A DNA stretch of 45,187 nucleotides from Ignatzschineria indica (GCF_003121925.1 NZ_QEWR01000008.1:52152-97338); one strand, 5' to 3'; positions 32,907 through 44,760 are shown, counted from the first letter of the stretch. Numbers and translations: made by a program. The notes: generated by a model from the sequence alone, not told the origin.

Positions 32907-34163
32907 ATGAATCTAACAGAACTAAAACAAAAAACGGCCCAAGAGCTAGTAGATATTGCCGAAGAAATGAATATCCAAGGACTAATGCGGGCTAAAAAGC
33001 ATGAGCTCATCTTTGCCATTTTACAAGAACAAGCAGAAAAAGGTGGTGAGGTTATTGGTGATGGGGTGCTTGAAGTCCTTAATGATGGATACGGTTTTTT
33101 AAGAGGGGTAGATAGCTCCTTCTTAGCAGGTCCTGATGATGTCTATATTAGCCCTTCTCAAATAAGACGTTTCAATCTTCGAACAGGAGATACCGTTTCA
33201 GGTGTTATTCGCGCACCTAAAGATAATGAGAAATATTTTGCACTCGTTAAAGTAAATGAGATCAACTATGAGCCGGTTAGTAAGAATCGCCGTAAGATCG
33301 CTTTTGAAAACTTAACTCCTATTCATCCTAATGAGCCACTAAAAATGGAATTAGGAAATGGTTCTAGCGAAGATATTACTGCTCGTTTAATCGATATTGT
33401 AGCGCCGATTGGTAAAGGGCAAAGAAGTATGATCGTTGCACCCCCGAAAGCGGGTAAGACGATTATGATGCAAAATATTGCGCAATCGATCGCAATTAAT
33501 CATCCAGAAGCATATTTGATGGTTCTCTTAATTGATGAGCGTCCAGAAGAAGTAACAGAGATGCAACGCCTTGTTAAAGGTGATGTGGTGGCTTCAACCT
33601 TTGATGAGCCTGCTCTGCGCCATGTTCAAGTCGCTGAGATGGTGATTGAAAAGGCGCGTCGTCTTGTGGAGCATGGTCGTGATGTGGTCATTCTACTCGA
33701 TTCTATGACCCGTTTAGCACGCGCTTATAATACGGTAGTCCCCTCATCAGGAAAAGTTCTCTCAGGAGGGGTTGATGCCAATGCGCTCCATCGTCCTAAG
33801 CGTTTCTTTGGTGCGGCGCGGAATATTGAGAATGGCGGAAGCTTGACCATTATTGCTACAGCAATGGTGGATACCGGCTCGAAGATGGATGAGGTGATCT
33901 TTGAAGAGTTTAAAGGAACCGGAAACTCAGAGATTCAATTAGATCGTCGTATTGCTGAAAAACGGATCTTCCCGGCGATTAATGTGAATCGCTCAGGAAC
34001 ACGTCGTGAAGAGCTCTTAATGGGGCCAGAAGAGCTACAGAAGATGTGGATTCTTCGTAAATTGATCCATCCTATGGATGAGATTGAAGCTGCGGAATTT
34101 ATGCTTGAGCGGATGCGCGAGACTAAGACAAATGCAGAGTTTTTCCAAATGATGAAGGGGTAA
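32907..34163 (+). CDS. rho: Transcription termination factor Rho
   Basis: Rho is the RNA-dependent hexameric helicase-ATPase that ends untranslated transcripts. The 418 residues match E. coli (419). N-terminal helices (1-47) precede the RNA-binding cold-shock domain with GYGFLR (61-66). The P-loop is PPKAGKT (179-185), Walker B includes [16 protein letters not shown], the Q-loop is [11 protein letters not shown] and the R-loop region [17 protein letters not shown]. All catalytic features are intact. The 218-base leader upstream has no obvious rhoL peptide, and trxA is not next to it. Rho leaders are usually autoregulated, but nothing visible proves that here. Confidence 0.98.
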   Translation: MNLTELKQKTAQELVDIAEEMNIQGLMRAKKHELIFAILQEQAEKGGEVIGDGVLEVLNDGYGFLRGVDSSFLAGPDDVYISPSQIRRFNLRTGDTVSGVIRAPKDNEKYFALVKVNEINYEPVSKNRRKIAFENLTPIHPNEPLKMELGNGSSEDITARLIDIVAPIGKGQRSMIVAPPKAGKTIMMQNIAQSIAINHPEAYLMVLLIDERPEEVTEMQRLVKGDVVASTFDEPALRHVQVAEMVIEKARRLVEHGRDVVILLDSMTRLARAYNTVVPSSGKVLSGGVDANALHRPKRFFGAARNIENGGSLTIIATAMVDTGSKMDEVIFEEFKGTGNSEIQLDRRIAEKRIFPAINVNRSGTRREELLMGPEELQKMWILRKLIHPMDEIEAAEFMLERMRETKTNAEFFQMMKG

Positions 34164-34284
34164 ATAGCCCTAAGAAGCTCTAAAATGGATCGAAAGAGGG
34201 GCCTTTGATGCGTAATAGATTTGCATTAGGCTTCTCTTTACAGTAAAATTCCCGTCTTGATTATTTTTTTAATGCGGTAGACAT

Positions 34285-34302
34285 TTAGATTGACGAATCT
34301 AA
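34285..34302 (+). promoter_or_regulatory. Hairpin in the rpmE2 leader
   Basis: TTAGATT (34285-34291), loop GACG, AATCTAA (34296-34302) is a perfect 7-bp hairpin about 65 bases before the rpmE2 ATG. It may be part of an autoregulatory leader or a protein operator; no T-run follows. Confidence 0.4.
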
Positions 34303-34367
34303 CTGTGCATTAAGGAAGTAGGCTCGAGAGAGTCAAGCGATAAACATTAATTAATGGATAAAATATT

Positions 34368-34610
34368 ATGTCAAAAGAAAATACAATCAACTACCGTCCT
34401 GTAGTGTTTCAAGATGCATCTAGTGATTTTGCGATCTTAACACGTTCAACAATCGCAACTAAAGATACAATCGTATGGACTGATGGTAACGAATACCCAT
34501 TAGCGCGTATGGAAGTAACCTCTGCGTCACATCCATTCTTCACAGGTCAACAAAATATTCTTGATGCGGAAGGTCGTGTTGACCGTTTCCGTAAGAAATA
34601 TGGTCGTTAA
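34368..34610 (+). CDS. rpmE2: 50S ribosomal protein L31 type B
   Basis: This 80-residue ribosomal protein carries the type B pattern [23 protein letters not shown] and [27 protein letters not shown]. It lacks the four zinc-binding cysteines of the type A form, so it is the zinc-independent version often expressed under zinc limitation through Zur. I do not see a convincing Zur box upstream. Codon use is of the highly expressed type (CGT, AAC, GGT). A terminator follows 37 bases after the stop. Confidence 0.96.
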   Translation: MSKENTINYRPVVFQDASSDFAILTRSTIATKDTIVWTDGNEYPLARMEVTSASHPFFTGQQNILDAEGRVDRFRKKYGR

Positions 34611-34646
34611 TATTAGTGAATATAACGCTATTAGGATTCAAAAGAG

Positions 34647-34673
34647 AGCATCTCATTTAGAGATGCTTTTTTT
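34647..34673 (+). terminator. Rho-independent terminator after rpmE2
   Basis: The perfect 8-bp arms AGCATCTC (34647-34654) and GAGATGCT (34660-34667) enclose ATTTA, with seven Ts (34667-34673). Confidence 0.93.
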
Positions 34674-34772
34674 ATGGGAAAATCTTTTCTAAAGTGATGA
34701 TTAAATGTTTTTGCTAGCTTTGTCTCAAAATAGGAGGATAATAGCGGCAACAGAATTGTAAAGATTGTGCTG

Positions 34773-35804
34773 ATGATAAAAAAAATTATTCAAAAACTAC
34801 TCTTTAAGCTAGATCCTGAATGTTCTCATCACCTCTCATTTTGGGGGATTAGAGCATTAACGGCACTCCCTTTTGTAAAAAATCGTCTGATCGATCGTGA
34901 GAAAATTTTAGAGGATCCTCGCCTTCAGCGGGAGGTTTTTGGTCTCACTTTTCGCCATCCTGTCGGTTTAGCTGCGGGATTTGATAAGGATGCTAAACTC
35001 TATCAAGCGTTAGGAGATCTTGGTTTCTCTTTTGTTGAGATTGGGACAGTAACTCCGAAAGGGCAACCGGGTAATCCTAAGAAGAGACTCTTTCGTCTCG
35101 TTGATGAGTCCGCAATTATTAATCGAATGGGTTTTAATAATGAGGGTGTTGATGCTGCACGACTTCGCTTATTGAAGCGGCAACATCGGTTAATCATTGG
35201 GGGCAATATTGGTAAAAATAAAGAGACGCCTAATGAACAGGCGGTGGATGATTATTTAACCTGTTTTCATACACTGTTTGACGTTGTTGATTATTTTGTG
35301 GTTAATGTCAGTTCTCCCAATACGCCTAATTTGCGAGCTCTTCAAGAGAAAGCTCCGTTATTGGCGCTATTGCAAGCGTTACAGAATGCAAATCAGAAAT
35401 ATCAAAATCCAAAACCAATTCTACTTAAAATAGCCCCAGATCTCTCTAATGAGCAGTTGCAAGAGATTGTCGAGATTGTCGATGAATCAAATATTGCCGG
35501 CATTATTGCGACCAATACCACTATTTCACGAGAAGGCATTCAATCTCCGCTGAAAGCTGAGGCCGGAGGCGTGAGTGGTGCTCCTTTAACAGAACGATCT
35601 TTAGCGGTTATCCGTTTTTTAGCAAAGGAGAGTCAGGGACGCTTTCCGATTATCGGCGTAGGTGGAATTATGACGGCCCAAGATGCTCTAGATAAGTTAG
35701 ATGCCGGAGCATCTTTGGTGCAACTCTATAGTGGTTTTATCTATGAAGGACCACAATTAATTATCGATATCAATCGAGCGTTATTAGCGCGATTAGAAAA
35801 TTGA
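34773..35804 (+). CDS. pyrD: Dihydroorotate dehydrogenase (quinone), class 2
   Basis: PyrD oxidises dihydroorotate to orotate with FMN and passes electrons to quinone at the inner membrane; its product feeds PyrE/PyrF encoded at 12773-14118. The 343 residues include the class 2 N-terminal amphipathic membrane helices (about 1-40), [45 protein letters not shown] with the catalytic Ser, and [13 protein letters not shown] with [11 protein letters not shown] for FMN phosphate. The start is the ATG at 34773; GTG at 34767 is in frame but less likely. TAGGAGG at 34732 is too far upstream to serve, so the true ribosome site is weak. Confidence 0.96.
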   Translation: MIKKIIQKLLFKLDPECSHHLSFWGIRALTALPFVKNRLIDREKILEDPRLQREVFGLTFRHPVGLAAGFDKDAKLYQALGDLGFSFVEIGTVTPKGQPGNPKKRLFRLVDESAIINRMGFNNEGVDAARLRLLKRQHRLIIGGNIGKNKETPNEQAVDDYLTCFHTLFDVVDYFVVNVSSPNTPNLRALQEKAPLLALLQALQNANQKYQNPKPILLKIAPDLSNEQLQEIVEIVDESNIAGIIATNTTISREGIQSPLKAEAGGVSGAPLTERSLAVIRFLAKESQGRFPIIGVGGIMTAQDALDKLDAGASLVQLYSGFIYEGPQLIIDINRALLARLEN

Positions 35805-35961
35805 ATCACCGAGGAACCATTGTGGCTATTTTAAAATAATCGTTTATGTACTAAGATGGTCGAACAATATTATTCATCTCAAGTTTGAGTTTTTATTAAA
35901 ATAGAGCTGAAGTGATAACTCCATTAATGGGGATAGTTACCGAAAGCTGGAGGAAATTAGT

Positions 35962-37239
35962 ATGAGTACAAAAGATACTGTCACCTTTAGAAATAATAGA
36001 ACAGGACATGAAGCAGAATTTCCAATTTTGGATTCTGTTTATGGTAATTCTGTTATTGATATTGCGAAGTTAAACAGAGAGATGTCGATGTTTAGCTATG
36101 ACCCAGGTTATGTCTCTACAGCAAGTTGTGAGAGTGCAATTACCTATCTTGATGGTGAGAAGGGTGAACTACTCTATCGTGGTTATCCTATTGAGCAGTT
36201 AGCGGCGAAGAAAGATTATCTCGATGTTGCTTATCTTCTTTGGAATGGTGAGCTTCCAGATGAAGCGCAATCAAAAGAGTTCAAAGAGATCATTATGACG
36301 CACTCTTTGATGCATGAGAATATGAAGAGCTTCCTTCAAGGATTCCGTTATGACTCTCATCCTATGGCGATGTTAGTAGGGTCAGTTGCTTCAATGGCGG
36401 GTTTCTACCATGACAAGATGAATATCTTCGATCCTGAGCATCGCATGATTATTGCGCACCGTTTAATCTCTAAGATGCCAACAATCGCAGCGGCTTGTTA
36501 TAAGCATGGTCAAGGTCAGCCGATCCGTTACCCACGTAACGATCTCTCTTATGCAGGTAACTTCTTACAGATGATGTTCTCAACACCATGTGCTGATTAT
36601 GAAGTTGATCCTGTTGCAGAGAAAGCAATTGATGTGCTCTTTACGCTTCATGCTGACCATGAGCAAAACGCGTCAACTTCAACGGTTCGTCTAGCAGGTT
36701 CTTCAGGTGCAGATCCGTTTACAGCGATCGCATCAGGTATCGCATCATTATGGGGACCTTCACATGGTGGTGCTAACGAAGCTGTACTCGTTATGCTTGA
36801 AGAGATCGGTGATGTTAGCAATATCGATAAGTTTATTGCAAAAGCGAAAGATAAGAATGATCCATTCCGTTTGATGGGCTTTGGTCACCGTGTCTATAAA
36901 AACTTTGACCCACGTGCACGTATCATCAAGGGTATTGCTGATGAAGTATTGGCAAAATATGGTAATGATCCATTGATGGAGATTGCTGTTAAACTTGAAG
37001 AGATTGCACTTAAAGATGAGTACTTTGTAGAGCGTAAACTCTATCCAAACGTCGACTTCTACTCAGGTATTATCTACAAAGCATTAGGTATTCCTGTTGA
37101 GATGTTCACACCTATGTTCGCAATTGCACGTACAAGTGGTTGGATTAGCCATTGGGCAGAGATGATCGCAGATCCAAATATGAAGATTGGTCGTCCCCGT
37201 CAACGTTACATCGGTCCTAAGATCCGTGATGTAAAATAG
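35962..37239 (+). CDS. gltA: Citrate synthase (type II, hexameric)
   Basis: GltA starts the TCA cycle by condensing acetyl-CoA with oxaloacetate. The 425-residue length and N-terminal beta domain (about 1-50) are those of the NADH-sensitive Gram-negative form. The catalytic motifs are [27 protein letters not shown] and [15 protein letters not shown] with the three residues His, His and Asp. Strong codon bias and GGAGGAAA ahead of the ATG point to high expression. The leader carries an inverted repeat CCATTAATGG about 35 bases before the start. This is the housekeeping enzyme; PrpC at 8919 is the propionate-specific paralogue. Confidence 0.97.
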   Translation: MSTKDTVTFRNNRTGHEAEFPILDSVYGNSVIDIAKLNREMSMFSYDPGYVSTASCESAITYLDGEKGELLYRGYPIEQLAAKKDYLDVAYLLWNGELPDEAQSKEFKEIIMTHSLMHENMKSFLQGFRYDSHPMAMLVGSVASMAGFYHDKMNIFDPEHRMIIAHRLISKMPTIAAACYKHGQGQPIRYPRNDLSYAGNFLQMMFSTPCADYEVDPVAEKAIDVLFTLHADHEQNASTSTVRLAGSSGADPFTAIASGIASLWGPSHGGANEAVLVMLEEIGDVSNIDKFIAKAKDKNDPFRLMGFGHRVYKNFDPRARIIKGIADEVLAKYGNDPLMEIAVKLEEIALKDEYFVERKLYPNVDFYSGIIYKALGIPVEMFTPMFAIARTSGWISHWAEMIADPNMKIGRPRQRYIGPKIRDVK

Positions 37240-37300
37240 GCAGAAAAAGAAAGGATTATTATCTCAAGTTGAAATTTGAGTAATAACAATAAATAATAGG

Positions 37301-38649
<1,349 letters not shown>

Positions 38650-38679
38650 TATATTGTTAATCATTGATAAATAATATGA

Positions 38680-38720
38680 GAAGAGGCCGTTTGGAGTATC
38701 TAGACGGCCTCTTCTTTATT
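38680..38720 (+). terminator. Rho-independent terminator after eno
   Basis: The 11-bp arms GAAGAGGCCGT (38680-38690) and ACGGCCTCTTC (38704-38714) enclose a 13-nt loop and run into TTTATTT. Confidence 0.92.
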
Positions 38721-38861
38721 TCTTTTCTCTGTTGCATTTTTTAGTACGATGCCCGATCTTCTGATCGATATGATTCTCTATTCTTATATTGTGTGGATGT
38801 TGATTGAGAGGTTATTGAGACATTATTGAGGCGCTCAATAACCGCGATTATCAAAACAAAT

Positions 38862-38890
38862 TTGAATTAGGACTAATATGGTACTATATT
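38862..38890 (+). promoter_or_regulatory. Promoter of the suf operon
   Basis: TTGAAT (38862-38867) and TATATT (38885-38890) are 17 bases apart, giving a start around 38897 and a short leader to the TTG start codon. Between the boxes the sequence has GGACTAATATGGTACTA, an imperfect dyad that may bind the Rrf2 regulator. A further inverted set GTTATTGAG / ATTATTGAG / CTCAATAAC lies just upstream (38811-38842). Confidence 0.6.
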
Positions 38891-38923
38891 ACTCCTATAT
38901 TGATTTTTTAGAGAGTCTTAACA

Positions 38924-39361
38924 TTGAGAATTACCCGAGAAACAGATTATGCCTTACTTGTTCTTACTAAGCTTGCGGTAAGAGAAGAGAGAATGAGTGC
39001 ATCAACGCTAGCGGAGATCTGTGATCTAAATGTCTCTTTGGTGAGTAAAGTTCTGAAGCTTCTTGTTAAAGCGGAGCTCTTAACTTCAACAAGAGGTGTT
39101 TATGGAGGATATCAATTGCAGAAGTCTCCCGAGGAGATTACGTTACTTGATGTTATTGAGGCAATTGAAGGCCCTGTCGCAATGAATGCTTGTAATGATC
39201 TTGAGAATCCTTGTGATAAAGCGATAGATTGTCAATTAGCCCCTCATTGGCGAGTCATTAATCAGCAGCTCTATAAGAGCTTTTCTGAAGTGACGTTGTT
39301 ATCTCTTCTCGGCTCACCGAGCGATCTAAAAGCAGAAATGAATGTGATAGATCTCTTATAA
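38924..39361 (+). CDS. Rrf2-family Fe-S regulator of the suf operon (SufR/IscR-like)
   Basis: The 145-residue winged-helix regulator begins MRITRETDYALLVLTKLA and has the recognition segment LAEICDLNVSLVSKVLKLLVKAELLTSTRGVYGGYQL, the Rrf2 signature. Three cysteines, ACNDLENPCDKAIDC near residues 93-107, match the cluster-binding set of IscR-like sensors. The reading frame starts at a TTG, with AGAGAG about 8 bases before it; no in-frame ATG fits the family N-terminus. It is 33 bases ahead of sufB, so it is the first gene of the operon and likely controls it according to Fe-S status, as known for SUF-associated Rrf2 proteins. Confidence 0.9.
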   Translation: MRITRETDYALLVLTKLAVREERMSASTLAEICDLNVSLVSKVLKLLVKAELLTSTRGVYGGYQLQKSPEEITLLDVIEAIEGPVAMNACNDLENPCDKAIDCQLAPHWRVINQQLYKSFSEVTLLSLLGSPSDLKAEMNVIDLL

Positions 39362-39394
39362 ACTAATTTTTTAAGATAATAAAATAGAACGATT

Positions 39395-40852
39395 ATGACA
39401 GCAGAAATTACAGAAAAAGATAGAATTGAAGCGCTTGCCGGTGAAGAGTATAAATATGGCTTCACAACAGAAATCGAGCAAGAAACCCTTCCTCCGGGAT
39501 TAGATGAAGATGTGATTCGTAAAATATCCCAAATTAAGAATGAGCCTGAATGGTTGTTAGAATATCGTTTAACGGCTTATCGTGCTTGGTTAGAGATGGA
39601 GACTCCCGATTGGGCACATCTCAATATTGAGCCGATCGATTATCAAGCAATCTCTTACTACTCAGCTCCTAAATCGATGGCAGATGGACCAAAGAGTTTA
39701 GATGAAGTTGATCCTGAGCTTCTCTATACCTATGAGCGCTTAGGGATTCCGCTTGAAGAGCAGAAAATTTTAGCAGGTGTAGCGGTTGATGCTGTATTTG
39801 ACTCCGTCTCTGTCGCAACAAGTTATAAAGACCGTCTTTTAGAGCAGGGCATTATCTTCTGCTCCTTTAGTGAAGCGGTTCAGGAGTATCCTGAATTGGT
39901 AAAAGAGCATTTAGGAACAGTTGTTCCCCATGATGATAACTACTTTGCCGCACTCAATGCCGCTGTCTTTACCGATGGTTCTTTTGTCTATATTCCAAAA
40001 GGTAAGCGTTGCCCTATGGAACTCTCCACCTACTTCCGGATTAATGCATCTAATACAGGGCAATTTGAGCGTACATTAATTGTTGCAGATGAAGGAAGTT
40101 ATGTCTCTTATCTTGAAGGATGTACTGCTCCACAAAGAGATGAGAATCAACTTCATGCTGCGGTTGTTGAGTTAGTGGCAAAAGAGAAAGCGACGATAAA
40201 ATATTCCACTGTTCAAAATTGGTATCCCGGGGATGAAGAGGGTAAAGGTGGAATCTATAACTTTGTAACAAAGCGCGGTATTTGTGAAGGATTTCAGTCA
40301 AAAATTACTTGGACACAGGTTGAAACAGGATCATCAATCACATGGAAATACCCAAGCTGTATCTTAAAAGGGGATGAGTCTGTTGGAGAGTTCTACTCTG
40401 TAGCACTTGTAAAAGATCGTCAGCAAGCCGATACAGGTACTAAGATGATCCACATTGGTAAAAATACTCGCTCTACGATTATCTCTAAAGGAATCTCTGC
40501 AGGCTACTCAGAAAACTCTTATCGCGGACTGGTAAGAATCGGGCCTAATGCAACAGGTTCACATAACTATTCTCAGTGTGATTCTCTCTTGATGGGAGAT
40601 AAATGTGGAGCCCATACTTTCCCCTATATTGATGTTCGTAACTCGAGCTCAAAAGTGGAGCATGAAGCTTCTACTTCAAAAATTTCTGAAGAGCAGCTCT
40701 TCTATTGTCAACAGCGTGGACTCTCTGAAGAGGATGCAATTAACCTTATTGTAAATGGTTACTGTAAAGAGATCTTCGATGAGTTACCGATGGAGTTTGC
40801 TGTTGAAGCACAAAAATTGATCGAGCTGCGATTAGAGGGCAGTGTCGGTTAA
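39395..40852 (+). CDS. sufB: Fe-S cluster assembly scaffold protein SufB
   Basis: SufB is the core of the SufBC2D scaffold on which Fe-S clusters are built. The 485-residue length is normal (E. coli 495). Family segments include [92 protein letters not shown], and near the end [27 protein letters not shown], which holds the cysteine involved in cluster assembly, and [22 protein letters not shown]. It lies between the regulator and sufC; the 83-base sufB-sufC gap has a small hairpin but no terminator. Confidence 0.97.
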   Translation: MTAEITEKDRIEALAGEEYKYGFTTEIEQETLPPGLDEDVIRKISQIKNEPEWLLEYRLTAYRAWLEMETPDWAHLNIEPIDYQAISYYSAPKSMADGPKSLDEVDPELLYTYERLGIPLEEQKILAGVAVDAVFDSVSVATSYKDRLLEQGIIFCSFSEAVQEYPELVKEHLGTVVPHDDNYFAALNAAVFTDGSFVYIPKGKRCPMELSTYFRINASNTGQFERTLIVADEGSYVSYLEGCTAPQRDENQLHAAVVELVAKEKATIKYSTVQNWYPGDEEGKGGIYNFVTKRGICEGFQSKITWTQVETGSSITWKYPSCILKGDESVGEFYSVALVKDRQQADTGTKMIHIGKNTRSTIISKGISAGYSENSYRGLVRIGPNATGSHNYSQCDSLLMGDKCGAHTFPYIDVRNSSSKVEHEASTSKISEEQLFYCQQRGLSEEDAINLIVNGYCKEIFDELPMEFAVEAQKLIELRLEGSVG

Positions 40853-40935
40853 AACGGGACTAAAAAGCATATCGCCATCATATTGAAGCTGGTGGCAGAA
40901 ATAACGATTACAAAATTAATAACGAGAGTAGAAAT

Positions 40936-41706
40936 ATGTTACAAATTATAAATTTACATGTAGAAGTCGATGGTAATGAGATCCTTAAGGGAGTTACCCT
41001 CAATATTGAAGCGGGAAAAGTCCATGCAATTATGGGTCCAAACGGCTCAGGAAAGAGTACATTAGCTAATATTATCGTTGGAAAAGAGGGATATGAGATC
41101 ACGGAAGGAGATATCCTTTTTGAAGGTAAGAGTATTTTAGAGATGGATCCTGATGAGCGTGCACAGATGGGGATCTTTTTAGGATTCCAATATCCAGCAG
41201 AGCTCCCTGGTGTTAATAATCACTACTTCTTAAGAAGTGCGTTGAATGCAATTCGTAAATCTCGTGGGGAAGAGCCTGTTGATGCTTTAGAATTCTATGA
41301 GTTGCTTCAAGAGAAGATGAAGACTGTAAAGATGGATGCCTCTTTCTTAAAGAGAGCTGTAAATGCTGGATTCTCAGGTGGAGAGAAGAAACGTAATGAG
41401 ATTTTACAGATGTTAGTGCTTGAACCTAAGTTAGCAGTTCTTGATGAGACTGATTCCGGACTCGATATTGATGCACTTCGTGTTATCTCCGAAGGAATTA
41501 ACTCATTGAGAGATCAAAATCGTGGGTTCTTATTGATTACTCACTATCAACGTCTACTCGATTATGTACAGCCGGACTTTGTTCATGTAATGACGGATGG
41601 CAAAATTGTTAAAAGTGGCGGTAAAGAGTTAGCGTTAGAGCTCGAAAAAGAGGGTTACGTAGCATTCCGTGGTGAAGAAGCTGGCGGAACTCGTATTCAT
41701 AAGTAA
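40936..41706 (+). CDS. sufC: Fe-S assembly ATPase SufC
   Basis: SufC is the ABC-type ATPase of the SufBC2D complex. The 256-residue protein has Walker [32 protein letters not shown] (the SufC-specific segment replacing the usual Q-loop context), signature [14 protein letters not shown], Walker [12 protein letters not shown] and the switch His in [12 protein letters not shown]. All catalytic residues are intact. The downstream sufD ATG follows the stop after 10 bases with AAGGAGAGA between, so the two are tightly coupled. Confidence 0.98.
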   Translation: MLQIINLHVEVDGNEILKGVTLNIEAGKVHAIMGPNGSGKSTLANIIVGKEGYEITEGDILFEGKSILEMDPDERAQMGIFLGFQYPAELPGVNNHYFLRSALNAIRKSRGEEPVDALEFYELLQEKMKTVKMDASFLKRAVNAGFSGGEKKRNEILQMLVLEPKLAVLDETDSGLDIDALRVISEGINSLRDQNRGFLLITHYQRLLDYVQPDFVHVMTDGKIVKSGGKELALELEKEGYVAFRGEEAGGTRIHK

Positions 41707-41716
41707 GGAGAGATTA

Positions 41717-42799
41717 ATGCTAACAGTATATAAAGAGAATGCTTCAAAAGAGCGTTTTAGAGATACCCCCCTTCGTAAAGTGATCTCTGTGGACTGGAAA
41801 GATCCGGTTTCACGTGAAACAGCGGCCCCGATCTCTGAAGTACTACCTGAAAATGGGGTAGTATTACCAATCTATAATGGAGAGGTTAGTGCTCGTTGGA
41901 TTAGTGAGTTAGCGCTGCCAGAAGGGTTTTTAGTACGAGGAACAGAGCAGCGTTTAGAGATTAAAGTAGTGGAGGGCGCGAAGATCGATCGTCCTATCGT
42001 TATTTATCACTTCTCAGATGCTGGAGATCAGTCAACCAAAGTTGATTTCAATATTAATATCACGGTTGAAAGAGGGGCAGAAATCTCATTTCTCCTTGTC
42101 GAATCTGGAGAAGGACACTACCTTAATTTAGGTCGTGTTGAAGCTGATATTGCCACTGAAGCAAAAGTAGAGTTTGTCCGTGCTGCACTTAATGGTGCCA
42201 AAGGGTCATCTCTTTTTGATTTCACCTCTGAACAAGCAGAAAAGAGCCATGTTCATTATATGAGTTATCAAGCACAGGGTGAGCTCTCTCGATCTGATAT
42301 CCATCTTCATATGAATGGGGAAGAGGGGTTTACCGACCTTAATATATTAAATATTGGAGAAGGTAGAGAACATATCTCACACATTATCGATATGGATCAC
42401 CGCGTTCCTAATTGTGAGAGTCGTCAGCAGGTAAAAAATATCTTGAAAGATCGTGCAGAATCGATCTTTGATGCACAGATTCATGTTTATCAAGATGCTC
42501 AAAAGATCAATGCAGATCAGATGACTCGCTCTCTACTTCTCAATGATGGTGCTCGAGCATTAACCATTCCTCGTCTACTCATTTATGCGGATGATGTTCG
42601 TTGTACTCATGGAGCGACGGTTGGCTTTATCGATCCTGATCATCTCTTCTATCTCCGCACTAGAGGTATTTCAGAGGCGGAAGCAAAGCGAATTTTGATT
42701 CGTGCGTATGCAGTTGAGATCTTAGAGACTATTGATTCAAAATCGATTAGTGAGTGGCTTCATCATCAACTAGATAAAGATATTGCACAGTTGATGTAA
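41717..42799 (+). CDS. sufD: Fe-S assembly protein SufD
   Basis: SufD pairs with SufB in the scaffold and is needed for iron entry. The 360-residue protein shows the beta-helix core ending DGARALTIPRLLIYADDVRCTHGATVGFIDPDHLFYLRTRGISEAEAKRILIRAYAVEIL, which is diagnostic for SufD and carries its conserved Cys and His. The start is ATG at 41717 after AAGGAGAGA; a GTG-initiated frame from 41669 inside sufC is rejected. The N-terminal third is divergent, as usual. A structured spacer with a terminator follows. Confidence 0.95.
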   Translation: MLTVYKENASKERFRDTPLRKVISVDWKDPVSRETAAPISEVLPENGVVLPIYNGEVSARWISELALPEGFLVRGTEQRLEIKVVEGAKIDRPIVIYHFSDAGDQSTKVDFNINITVERGAEISFLLVESGEGHYLNLGRVEADIATEAKVEFVRAALNGAKGSSLFDFTSEQAEKSHVHYMSYQAQGELSRSDIHLHMNGEEGFTDLNILNIGEGREHISHIIDMDHRVPNCESRQQVKNILKDRAESIFDAQIHVYQDAQKINADQMTRSLLLNDGARALTIPRLLIYADDVRCTHGATVGFIDPDHLFYLRTRGISEAEAKRILIRAYAVEILETIDSKSISEWLHHQLDKDIAQLM

Positions 42800-42825
42800 T
42801 ATTAGGAAGAGAGATCGCTAAGAGT

Positions 42826-42954
42826 AGAGGTCATCGCATTAACCAACTCTATCGAAATTGTATTGTTGTGCGTATGACCTTCTCTAGATTGTGACGAGCG
42901 GCTATAGCTATCACCGGTATTCTCTTTTTACTGGTATGGGTTATAGCCGTTTTT
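42826..42954 (+). terminator. Structured spacer with terminator between sufD and sufS
   Basis: Hairpin A pairs AGAGGTCATCGCA (from 42826) with TGCGTATGACCTTCT (from about 42869) with small bulges. Hairpin B has outer arms CGGCTATA (42899-42906) and TATAGCCG (42942-42949), inner arms ACCGGTA (42913-42919) and TACTGGT (42929-42935), and then TTTTTG. B looks like an intrinsic terminator or attenuator inside the suf cluster, which would reduce or separately control sufS. Confidence 0.65.
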
Positions 42955-43085
42955 GTTCTCTTATTCCGGATGCCCTTTTTCACTAACCATCTCTATCCTT
43001 TATGTTTGGACTAAAAAGTCTAAACTTCATATCTAAATTCGAAATATTAAATATCATATATAAATATCATCAGCAGAGGTATCGC

Positions 43086-44303
43086 ATGATCGCATTGCCA
43101 GAAATTCGTCAACAGTTCCCTATCTTTAGTGAAACGGTAAAAGGAGCGCCCGTCGCGTTTTTAGATACCGGGGCTTCAGCACAAAAACCTCAAGTGGTCA
43201 TTGATGCCGAAAGAGAGGTATATGAGAAGTATTACGCAAATATTCATCGAGGAGTCTATTTCTTTAGTGAAAAATCGACTCAAGAGTATGAGTTAGTGCG
43301 TGATGTCGTTCGTAAGTTTATTGGAGCAGAAGATTCCCGTGAAGTGATTTTTACGAAAGGGACAACCGAAAGTATTAACTTAGTTGCACAAAGTTACGGG
43401 CGAATGGTTTTAGAACCGGGAGATATCGTAATTATTTCAGAGATGGAGCATCATGCGAATATCGTTCCATGGCAGATGATCTGTAACGAGAGAGGAGCGG
43501 AACTTAAAGTAATTCCTATTAATGATCAAGGAGAGCTTCTACTTGATCAATATTTAGAGATGTTAAGTGAACGGGTGAAAATTGTTTCAGTCACACAAGT
43601 CTCTAATGTATTAGGAACGATCAATGATGTGAAGTATATTATAGAAGCCGCTCATAAAGTGGGAGCTAAAGTCTTAATTGATGGCGCGCAGGGAGCGGTT
43701 CATCAACCTCTAAATGTGACAGAACTCGATGTTGATTTTTATGCTTTCTCTGCCCATAAACTTTATGGTCCGACCGGAGTTGGAATTCTCTATGGCAAAA
43801 GAGAGCTATTAGAAGCGATGCCTCCTTATCAGACCGGAGGAGATATGATCGATCTCGTGACTTTCGAAAAAACAACATTTGCGCCATTACCTAATAAGTT
43901 TGAAGCGGGAACTCCCAATATTGCCGGGGTTATCGCTTTTGGTAAAGCTCTTGAGTGGGTGGAAGAGATTGGTTTTGAAACGATTACAGCACATGAAGAT
44001 GCATTGCTCGATTATACAATGGCACAATTGGCGGAGATTCCAGAAGTAAGAGTGATCGGTACGGCAAAAGAGAAGGTAGGCGTTATCTCATTCGTTGTTA
44101 AGGGAATTCATCCTCATGATATTGGAACGCTGCTTGACCACGAGGGGGTTGCTATTCGTGTAGGGCACCATTGTGCACAGCCTTTGATGAGAAGAATGGA
44201 TGTGCCGGCAACAGCAAGAATCTCTTTTGGCATCTATAACAATAGTGAAGATGTTGATCGATTAATTGCGGGATTGAAGAAAATTATCAAACTTTTTGGC
44301 TAA
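43086..44303 (+). CDS. sufS: Cysteine desulfurase SufS
   Basis: SufS takes sulfur from cysteine for cluster assembly. The 405-residue length fits group II desulfurases (E. coli SufS 406). It has AFLDTGASAQKP, YYANIHRGVYFFSEKST, FTKGTTESINLVAQSYG, SEMEHHANIVPWQM, the PLP lysine in DFYAFSAHKLYGPTGVG, YQTGGDMI, FEAGTPNIAG and the active-site Cys in RVGHHCAQPLMRR. The start is ATG at 43086 with AGAGGT upstream; the 28-codon longer frame from 43002 is AT-rich leader. Its usual partner gene sufE or sufU is not seen before the rRNA operon, so the acceptor must be encoded elsewhere. Confidence 0.96.
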   Translation: MIALPEIRQQFPIFSETVKGAPVAFLDTGASAQKPQVVIDAEREVYEKYYANIHRGVYFFSEKSTQEYELVRDVVRKFIGAEDSREVIFTKGTTESINLVAQSYGRMVLEPGDIVIISEMEHHANIVPWQMICNERGAELKVIPINDQGELLLDQYLEMLSERVKIVSVTQVSNVLGTINDVKYIIEAAHKVGAKVLIDGAQGAVHQPLNVTELDVDFYAFSAHKLYGPTGVGILYGKRELLEAMPPYQTGGDMIDLVTFEKTTFAPLPNKFEAGTPNIAGVIAFGKALEWVEEIGFETITAHEDALLDYTMAQLAEIPEVRVIGTAKEKVGVISFVVKGIHPHDIGTLLDHEGVAIRVGHHCAQPLMRRMDVPATARISFGIYNNSEDVDRLIAGLKKIIKLFG

Positions 44304-44453
44304 TGTTAGATAGAGAGTCTTATTAAATGGTATAAATCAATTTTGATTCCATATCAATAGATTAGCTCTCTTTCTGATCTCTCAAGCAACTCTTTTCTCT
44401 TAACTATCTATAATCTATTTATATGGATGTTTATATTTTGATCAGTAAAAGGG

Positions 44454-44481
44454 TTGCAAATAAAAATGAAAGGGGTAAGAT
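44454..44481 (+). promoter_or_regulatory. Possible upstream rrn promoter
   Basis: TTGCAA (44454-44459) and TAAGAT (44476-44481) are spaced 16 bases apart. Tandem rRNA promoters are common, and this would be the distal one. Confidence 0.4.
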
Positions 44482-44663
44482 ACATCACCTCAGACGACAC
44501 AGCGCTTCTGAAATAGTCAAAGCTTTATCCTATTAGTAGTCAGTTTTAAGCAGGTTTTAATATCGTTTTTAACATCTTGCTAATGGGGATTTGAGTAGGA
44601 TTCGAGATTGAGATTTAAGTTAAAATCAAAATCGGAAAACTCAAAAAATAGTTAAAAATAAGT

Positions 44664-44692
44664 TTGACAAGTTGATAAAGCATCTGTAATAT
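44664..44692 (+). promoter_or_regulatory. Main rrn promoter
   Basis: TTGACA (44664-44669), a 17-base spacer and TAATAT (44687-44692) form a near-consensus sigma70 promoter about 240 bases before 16S, with AT-rich sequence upstream that could act as an UP element. Confidence 0.8.
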
Positions 44693-44746
44693 AGTTCGTC
44701 TGCTTAGGGCGGTAAGAAATTCAAATTTGATTCACTTTAACCCTAA

Positions 44747-44760
44747 AGTTCTTTAACAAA
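44747..44760 (+). promoter_or_regulatory. rRNA antitermination boxA
   Basis: AGTTCTTTAACAAA closely matches the E. coli rrn boxA TGCTCTTTAACAA, the NusB/NusE loading site, at the expected place between promoter and 16S. Confidence 0.8.

Noticed and set aside
41669-41716. Longer sufD start inside sufC
   Set aside because: The ATG at 41717 has an ideal ribosome site, and the extension is only the sufC 3' end in another frame.
43002-43085. Longer sufS start giving 28 extra residues
   Set aside because: The extension is AT-rich leader sequence, and the ATG at 43086 gives the family length with a good ribosome site.
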